This document shows positions 59,163 to 64,000 of a DNA stretch of 64,000 bases, in pieces (positions within the stretch are counted from its first letter, which is position 1; each line of letters begins with the position of its first letter). The notes beneath the pieces are model-generated. The model was not told the DNA's origin, did not search any database, and saw nothing but the letters and a program-made list of their open reading frames with translations. The stretch is from Lentisalinibacter sp964427415 (GTDB taxonomy: Bacteria; Pseudomonadota; Gammaproteobacteria; Steroidobacterales; Woeseiaceae), in NCBI GenBank assembly GCA_964427415.1, contig CAYRUH010000016.1, forward strand, positions 7,783 to 71,782. Direction: 5' to 3'. The position numbers and the translations under genes are program-made.

Positions 59163-61895
59163 TCAGAACTCATAAGCAACGCTGAATTTCACCGAACGCG
59201 GCAGGATGAAGCGCCCGTTCGGCGCATCGGGATTACGCGGATCGCCCTCGGTCAGACCTTCTTCGTCGGTGATGTTGTCGGCGGACACCTGGAAACTCAG
59301 CCGCTCATTGACGCGCAATATCGCGCCCAGATCCAGTTTCTCGTACCCGTCGAGAACGACCGTGTTGGCATTATCGCTGAACCGATCGTCCACTGCGGTG
59401 AGAGTACCGAACACGACAACCTCCAGCTCGTCATTGATCCGGAAGTTGTAACTCGGTGTCACACGCACCTGCCAGCCCGGCTGACGCTGGGTCTCGTTGC
59501 CGTCATTGACACCTTCCTGGATTTCGGATTCCTGCACGGTGGCGTTGAGATTCACGGCGAAGCCGCCGGGCGCGAAGTAGTTCGCGTCAATCTCCAGACC
59601 GATGGCCTCGTTGACGGCGATGTCACCGGGCGTCACGCCCGCCAGTGCAACGAAGATGGACGGGTCTACCTCGGTGTAATAACCCGTCGCGTACAGGCTG
59701 AACAGATCGGTGGCGAACTTGTAGCCGAGTTCGAACTGCTCGACATCCTGGACCAGGTTGTTGCCACTGAAGAACGCATCACGGTTGTCCCGGTAATCGT
59801 CGAAATAGGGCATCCGATGGCCGCTGTTGATACGCGCGAACAGCCCCATATTCTCGTTCAAGGCGTAATTCGCCGCGGCCGTCCAGGAAACCTCGTCCTC
59901 GTCGGTGGAAATAGCAAGCGTCACGATGCCGTCCAGGCCCTCGTCCACCGAGTACTCGACTTCGTGGCTCTCCACCCGCACACCGAAATCGAGAGTAACG
60001 GCATCGGTCAGATCCCATTCCAGTGCGGCGTAGGCGGCCGTCGTCGTAGCATCGCCGGTAGCGTCGATGTCGTAGTTGAATCCGCAGGCGTCCACATCCG
60101 GCTCGTTGCAGGCAATACCGTCGATGACTTCGCCGCCGCTCTCGACCACGTGATATTTCGCGTTGCCCAGTGACCAGAATTCGTCGGTGGAGGTATTCGC
60201 GGTATACAGCCCGACGGTGAGTCGACCCCGATCCCAGCCACGCGCCAGGCTGAGATCATTGGTGAAGGACTCGATGTCCTTGCGGACCTCCCATGCACCG
60301 AAGCGTTGAATATAGCGGTCCGCACCGATCGGATCCCCCGTCACACGCCCGGTCAGCGGCCCGATTACCACCGCATTCGCATCGGTCGACGGATCCGCCA
60401 GCAGGTCGCCGACTCGCACGGCGCCGCCTTCCGGTACGAGACCGAGCGTGTCGGCATCTCCCTCCGTGAAGTTGAAGCGGTCCGTCAGTGTCCAGCCGTT
60501 GCTGAATTCGAATTCCAGGGCGCCGCCGGTGATGGCGCCGTCCCAGCCACGGCCCTCTCCGAGGTCGATGGTCCTGCGCTTGGGGTCCGGGAAGTCGGGA
60601 TCGCCGAAATTATTGTCGAAGGTGATCTCCCGCTGGCGGTTCAGCGTGCCTATCTGCGTGTAGTCGCCGTCGATGCCCGGCACATTCAGCGCGGCAGGCA
60701 GGTACCACGTACCGTGGTCATCGGTACGCCGATGGTAGAAGCTGAGAGATCCTTCGTCCCAGTCTTTCGTGACGTGTGCCGTGAACTGATTGCCCTCTTC
60801 GGCGTTGAACCCTGCATCGCGTATCCCGGGCGAGCTGGAGATATAGCCACCGATCATGTAGTAGAGTTCGTGCTCCTCGCTGATCGGCCCGCTCAGCATT
60901 GCATCCAGTCTTCTGAGGTCGTAGTCGGACGTCGAATACTTGACCATGCCTTCGGTCTCCGGGCCGCCTTCGCGGAGAATGAAATTCGCCGTCAGCCCCG
61001 GTTGACCGTTGGATAACACCGGGTTTGGCCCGCCCCGCAGCGCCTCAACCCGTGCGACGGTCTCGTCGATGCGGAACAGTGTGGTGTTCTCCAGAAACGA
61101 CAGTGTCGGCGGCGGGAATACCGGCGCGCCCTCCAGCTGCACGGTCAGGAACGGCGCATCGCCCGCCCCGGGGAAACCGCGCACAAATACATTGGCTCCG
61201 GAGACGCCGCCCGAGCTCTCGGCCCAGACGCCGGGCACAATCTTCAGCAGATCGGCTGTACTCTCGGGTGAGAATTTCTCGATAGCCTGGGCGTCCGCCG
61301 TAGTGATCGAGAAACTCGCATCGAGCTTGCGCATCTCCGCTCCGCCGGCGGTGCCCGTAACAATGATCTCCTCGATGACCGTGGCGGCTGCCTCGTCATC
61401 GCCCTCAGTCTCCTGTGCATCGGCGCCATTGACGCCCAGTATGGCTGCCAGCGTCGCCAGCAGTCCTGCGCTCTTGCCATGCTTCATGTTTCCCCCTTCG
61501 GAACCGGATTCCTGGCCTGTCGCTACAGTCAGTCGGTCGTCGTCGCCGAACGTAGCCTGCAGCCCCGTTCCCGCCAGTAGCAGGCTTATCGCCCTGCTGC
61601 GAGAGTAGGTGCCGAGCAGCCGATTCGCTGTCTTCTCCTTCGCTTCGTCGAAAGGGAAGATCAGTGTGATATCGGCCTGTTCAGCGAACGCCGTGAGCGC
61701 CAGATCGGCTCTCTGCCTGGGGATATCGAAAAAGAACGGCGTCTCGTCGTCTCCGGTCTGCGTCAGCCCGGTTGCCGCCAGCAGCGCGCAGCAAACGAAC
61801 ACGGCAGCCGGAGACAGCTTCCGGAGAAGCCGCTTGCTGTCCATCCCGGCCGAGAGCGTATTGCACTCACCTTGGATAGACGATTGAGGGATCAT
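59163..61895 (-). CDS. TonB-dependent receptor with N-terminal STN signalling domain and a second internal signal peptide
   Basis: 910 residues from ATG 61895 (GGAGG three bases upstream). The first signal peptide (FVCCALLAATGLTQ) is followed by an STN domain (about 56-124: FDIPRQRADLALTAFAEQAD, LIFPFDEAKEKTANRLLG). At residue 137 (ATG 61487) a second signal peptide begins (MKHGKSAGLLATLAAILGVN...ADAQ), preceded by its own GGGGGAAAC ribosome site, then the TonB box EEIIVTG, plug and barrel ending in Phe (KFSVAYEF). It is downstream of fecR and a FecI-type sigma factor. The receptor could be made from either start. Ligand unknown. Confidence 0.9.
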   Translation of the reverse strand: MIPQSSIQGECNTLSAGMDSKRLLRKLSPAAVFVCCALLAATGLTQTGDDETPFFFDIPRQRADLALTAFAEQADITLIFPFDEAKEKTANRLLGTYSRSRAISLLLAGTGLQATFGDDDRLTVATGQESGSEGGNMKHGKSAGLLATLAAILGVNGADAQETEGDDEAAATVIEEIIVTGTAGGAEMRKLDASFSITTADAQAIEKFSPESTADLLKIVPGVWAESSGGVSGANVFVRGFPGAGDAPFLTVQLEGAPVFPPPTLSFLENTTLFRIDETVARVEALRGGPNPVLSNGQPGLTANFILREGGPETEGMVKYSTSDYDLRRLDAMLSGPISEEHELYYMIGGYISSSPGIRDAGFNAEEGNQFTAHVTKDWDEGSLSFYHRRTDDHGTWYLPAALNVPGIDGDYTQIGTLNRQREITFDNNFGDPDFPDPKRRTIDLGEGRGWDGAITGGALEFEFSNGWTLTDRFNFTEGDADTLGLVPEGGAVRVGDLLADPSTDANAVVIGPLTGRVTGDPIGADRYIQRFGAWEVRKDIESFTNDLSLARGWDRGRLTVGLYTANTSTDEFWSLGNAKYHVVESGGEVIDGIACNEPDVDACGFNYDIDATGDATTTAAYAALEWDLTDAVTLDFGVRVESHEVEYSVDEGLDGIVTLAISTDEDEVSWTAAANYALNENMGLFARINSGHRMPYFDDYRDNRDAFFSGNNLVQDVEQFELGYKFATDLFSLYATGYYTEVDPSIFVALAGVTPGDIAVNEAIGLEIDANYFAPGGFAVNLNATVQESEIQEGVNDGNETQRQPGWQVRVTPSYNFRINDELEVVVFGTLTAVDDRFSDNANTVVLDGYEKLDLGAILRVNERLSFQVSADNITDEEGLTEGDPRNPDAPNGRFILPRSVKFSVAYEF

Positions 61896-61962
61896 TTTCC
61901 TCCAGTTCATTATCGCCGCAGCGGCGATGCCCGGCCTCGACGGCCATCGCCGGCGGTCACAT

Positions 61963-63033
61963 TCAGTCCGACGCGGCATGCTCCCCGGCACGCTCGAGGA
62001 CGATGCGGTCCTCGGCTACGCGCCGATACGCGATATCGAAATTCTCGGCCAGTGTAGAGAGCAGCCCATCGACGTCGCCTGCCCGGAACACGCCCGCAAC
62101 ACGAACTCCGCGCAGCTGGGCATCGGGAATTTCGAAACGCATCGGTGTATAGCGGCCCACTTCGGCGAGCGCCTCATCCAGCGTCTCGCCACCGAACACT
62201 AGGCGGCCGTCGCGCCATGCCAGCCGCGCGCGAATCTCCGCCTCGGACAGATCGATCGCACGATGACCCGTCGGCTCGATGGCGAGCGCCTGACCGGCCA
62301 CCACCATCTGGTCCCTGCGCGCATCGGACTCGCGCCCGGCTCGCGGCCGACCGGCCTCGGCGCCCGGGCTCGGCGTGCTGACCCTGACACGGCCCTCCAT
62401 GACCAGCAATTCGACCTCGCGTCCGGCCAGCGCCGAGACCGTGAAACTCGTACCGATCGCCTGCATCACGCTGTCCCCGGCAACAACGGTGAGCGGACGA
62501 TCCGGATCCGGGGCAACGTCTATGCTCAGTTCGCCATGCTCGAGGTCAAGTCGTCGCTCAGCATCCGACAACGCGACGCGCAGCCGGGTATCCGTATTCA
62601 GCGTCAATTCCGATCCGTCCGGCAGACCAACCAGCGAGCGCTCGCCGACGTCGGTGCGCAGGAGCACCTCATGTCCCCCTGTCCCGGCGCGATGCGAATC
62701 ATGGACCGCCGGACCGTTCGGGCCCGGCACCAACATGAACGCACCCGCAACAGCGAGGATGGCGATCGCGGCTGCGGCCGGCGCCCACAGCCCCCGGCGC
62801 GCCTTCGGCGCCGGGTTGTCCGGGAATACCTCGGAAAGCACCGCAACAGCGTCCATCCTGTCCCACATACCAGCCAGTTCCAGCAGCGCCGCCCGGTTCG
62901 CGGGATCCGCCTCGATCCACGAACGAAGATCGCACCGCTCATCACGAGTCAAGCCACGGTCCATGCGCGAGATCCAGACACTCGCGGCATCGAGACGCTC
63001 CTCATCAGGCTGCAGGGTCCGGACTTTGCCCAT
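61963..63033 (-). CDS. FecR-family anti-sigma regulator
   Basis: 356 residues. N-terminal DUF4880-like region (AASVWISRMDRGLTRDERCD), membrane helix about 83-103 (WAPAAAAIAILAVAGAFMLV), FecR periplasmic domain (DVGERSLVGLPDGSELTLNT, VVAGDSVMQAIGTSFTVSAL) and a C-terminal STN-like part (FEIPDAQLRGVRVAGVFRAG). It transmits the occupancy of the STN-TonB receptor to the sigma factor. Its ATG overlaps the sigma stop by one base (TGATG). Confidence 0.92.
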   Translation of the reverse strand: MGKVRTLQPDEERLDAASVWISRMDRGLTRDERCDLRSWIEADPANRAALLELAGMWDRMDAVAVLSEVFPDNPAPKARRGLWAPAAAAIAILAVAGAFMLVPGPNGPAVHDSHRAGTGGHEVLLRTDVGERSLVGLPDGSELTLNTDTRLRVALSDAERRLDLEHGELSIDVAPDPDRPLTVVAGDSVMQAIGTSFTVSALAGREVELLVMEGRVRVSTPSPGAEAGRPRAGRESDARRDQMVVAGQALAIEPTGHRAIDLSEAEIRARLAWRDGRLVFGGETLDEALAEVGRYTPMRFEIPDAQLRGVRVAGVFRAGDVDGLLSTLAENFDIAYRRVAEDRIVLERAGEHAASD

Positions 63034-63602
63034 CAGCCTGCGCCCCTGGAGCCGGCTTCGCGGCGGGTATCGCGCCCAGCTGTGCGCGTGTCGCCATGAC
63101 GCTTCATGTAACTGTGACAGCGCCTGATACCCTGCGCGATATGCTTCTCCACGGTACTCTCGCTGAGGCCGAGTCGCTGGGCGATCTCCCGCTGCGTGTA
63201 TCCATACACCTTCTTCAGCACGAAAGCTCGCCGACATTGGAGCGGCAGAAGACGGACAGCCTCGCAGAAAAGGCCGAACTCTTCCCTGGAGACGACCTGA
63301 TCCAGTGTCTCATCGGTGCTGCGGCTCAATCCCGCAAGATCGGCGGCCGGCGCGTCGGCGTCGGTCAGGATCGTCCGATAGCCCGCCCTCTTGACGTGAT
63401 CGAAGGCGAGATTTCTGGCGGTTGTCGTCATGAACGCCCGCGGCGCCGCGATCGTCTGATGCTCGCCCGCCTGGCAGGCGCGAACGTAGGTTTCCTGTAC
63501 GATGTCCTCGACTTCGCCCGGCGGTACGATGCCGGCGACCAGGCGCATCAGCGTGCTCCGGAAGGCCACGAAGACGCGACCCAGGTTCTTCTCATCCGGC
63601 AT
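63033..63602 (-). CDS. FecI-type ECF sigma factor
   Basis: 189 residues. Region 2: LRLVAGIVPPGEVEDIVQET-like stretch (PGEVEDIVQETYVRACQAG, PRAFMTTTARNLAFDHVKR); region 4: LLPLQCRRAFVLKKVYGYTQ with recognition helix LGLSESTVEKHIAQGIRRC. The VEKHIAQGI end and the FecR gene behind it are diagnostic of the FecI group. It would direct transcription of the receptor gene downstream. Confidence 0.93.
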   Translation of the reverse strand: MPDEKNLGRVFVAFRSTLMRLVAGIVPPGEVEDIVQETYVRACQAGEHQTIAAPRAFMTTTARNLAFDHVKRAGYRTILTDADAPAADLAGLSRSTDETLDQVVSREEFGLFCEAVRLLPLQCRRAFVLKKVYGYTQREIAQRLGLSESTVEKHIAQGIRRCHSYMKRHGDTRTAGRDTRREAGSRGAG

Positions 63603-63791
63603 ATCTCCCCCCCTCCGTGACGCCGGCCGCAGCCATACTGCAGTGCAGAACCGGCGCGACGGTCCGCGGCCGTGATGGCGCTGACGACACCCCTGCCGGC
63701 GGACCTCTGGCGATTATTCCACGCATCCGGCCGCATGCCAAAGTCCCCGGCTCGAAGCTCCTTGGCGGGCGGGGTTCGCCGCCTCACGGCG

Positions 63792-64000
63792 TCATCCCGG
63801 CGGCGGCTCCGTGGCGCGGCGCCGGGTTACCAGGAAGGCGATCAGCACGCCAACGGAGACCACCGCGATGATGAGCGTGGCGAGGGCATTGATGTCCGGC
63901 GTCACGCCGAGTTTCACCTTCGAAAAGATCAGCATCGGCAGCGTACTCGCACCCGGGCCGGATACGAAACTCGCAATGACGAGATCGTCCAGCGAGAGCG
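63792..64000 (-). CDS. Spermidine/putrescine-type ABC transporter permease (PotI/PotC), C-terminal part
   Basis: The last 69 residues are visible: LSLDDLVIASFVSGPGASTL, PMLIFSKVKLGVTPDINALA and a final membrane helix (LIIAVVSVGVLIAFLVTRR). This matches the end of PotI/PotC, inner-membrane permeases of polyamine importers. The rest lies beyond the window. The 189 bases between it and the FecI-type sigma gene show no further gene. Confidence 0.88.
   Translation of the reverse strand, partial: LSLDDLVIASFVSGPGASTLPMLIFSKVKLGVTPDINALATLIIAVVSVGVLIAFLVTRRRATEPPPG

Noticed and set aside
1..64000. tRNA genes, CRISPR arrays, insertion sequences or prophage
   Set aside because: No cloverleaf-like gene, regularly spaced repeats, transposase, integrase or phage structural gene was recognised by eye; a tRNAscan or repeat search could still find a missed element.

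Overview
This 64 kb window is a compact, GC-rich, gene-dense chromosome segment from a Gram-negative bacterium, most likely a gammaproteobacterium. The evidence is the set of families present: PpnN, HtpX, an LpxL-type acyltransferase, KdkA, heptosyltransferases, HldD, GlnE, a divergent cysK/cysB pair, a TIGR04211-type SH3 protein, PBP4, DUF3187, the PA2778/PA2779 pair and two TonB-dependent receptors. The exact genus cannot be read from the sequence. I saw no tRNA, rRNA, insertion sequence, prophage or CRISPR array.

Layout. 1-4.7 kb holds ppnN (cut by the window edge), an L,D-transpeptidase, a lipoprotein/membrane pair, an M14-like deacylase and htpX. 4.9-9.8 kb is a lipopolysaccharide inner-core region: acyltransferase, kdkA, two heptosyltransferases, hldD and a small zinc-finger protein. 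9.9-17.8 kb has glnE, a flavodoxin-like protein, a GGDEF/EAL protein with degenerate signatures, and cysK/cysB around a shared promoter region. 17.8-23.1 kb is envelope biology: an SH3 membrane protein, PBP4, a DUF3187 outer-membrane protein, and a CDP-alcohol phosphatidyltransferase / HAD phosphatase / TVP38 cluster. 23.2-24.9 kb is an ECF sigma/anti-sigma pair.

27.2-29.5 kb is the most interesting stretch. A PAS-PAS-AAA+ sigma-54 activator is followed by a transglutaminase-like/TPR lipoprotein. On its other side lie three palindromic sites, a near-consensus sigma-54 promoter, and about 260 bases of hairpin-rich DNA ending in a terminator with a U-run. There is no convincing protein gene there. 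I read it as a sigma-54-dependent small RNA gene beside its own activator, an arrangement like luxO-qrr1.

29.5-41.3 kb contains a PGPGW protein, a dienelactone hydrolase-like lipoprotein, a KefC-type antiporter, PA2778/PA2779, an SDR reductase, an orphan ABC ATPase, a diheme cytochrome/beta-helix lipoprotein pair and a membrane diguanylate cyclase. 41.3-49.1 kb has a TonB receptor with a bicupin downstream, AlaX, an M3 peptidase and a LysR regulator. 49.1-57.2 kb has a very large BNR-repeat secreted protein, an Lrp regulator divergent from alanine dehydrogenase, an acyl-CoA synthetase and a Ca2+/cation antiporter-like protein. 57.2-63.6 kb, transcribed leftward, is a sigma (FecI type) / FecR / STN-TonB receptor / sodium:solute symporter uptake module. 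The receptor reading frame carries two signal peptides. The right edge cuts a PotI/PotC-type permease.
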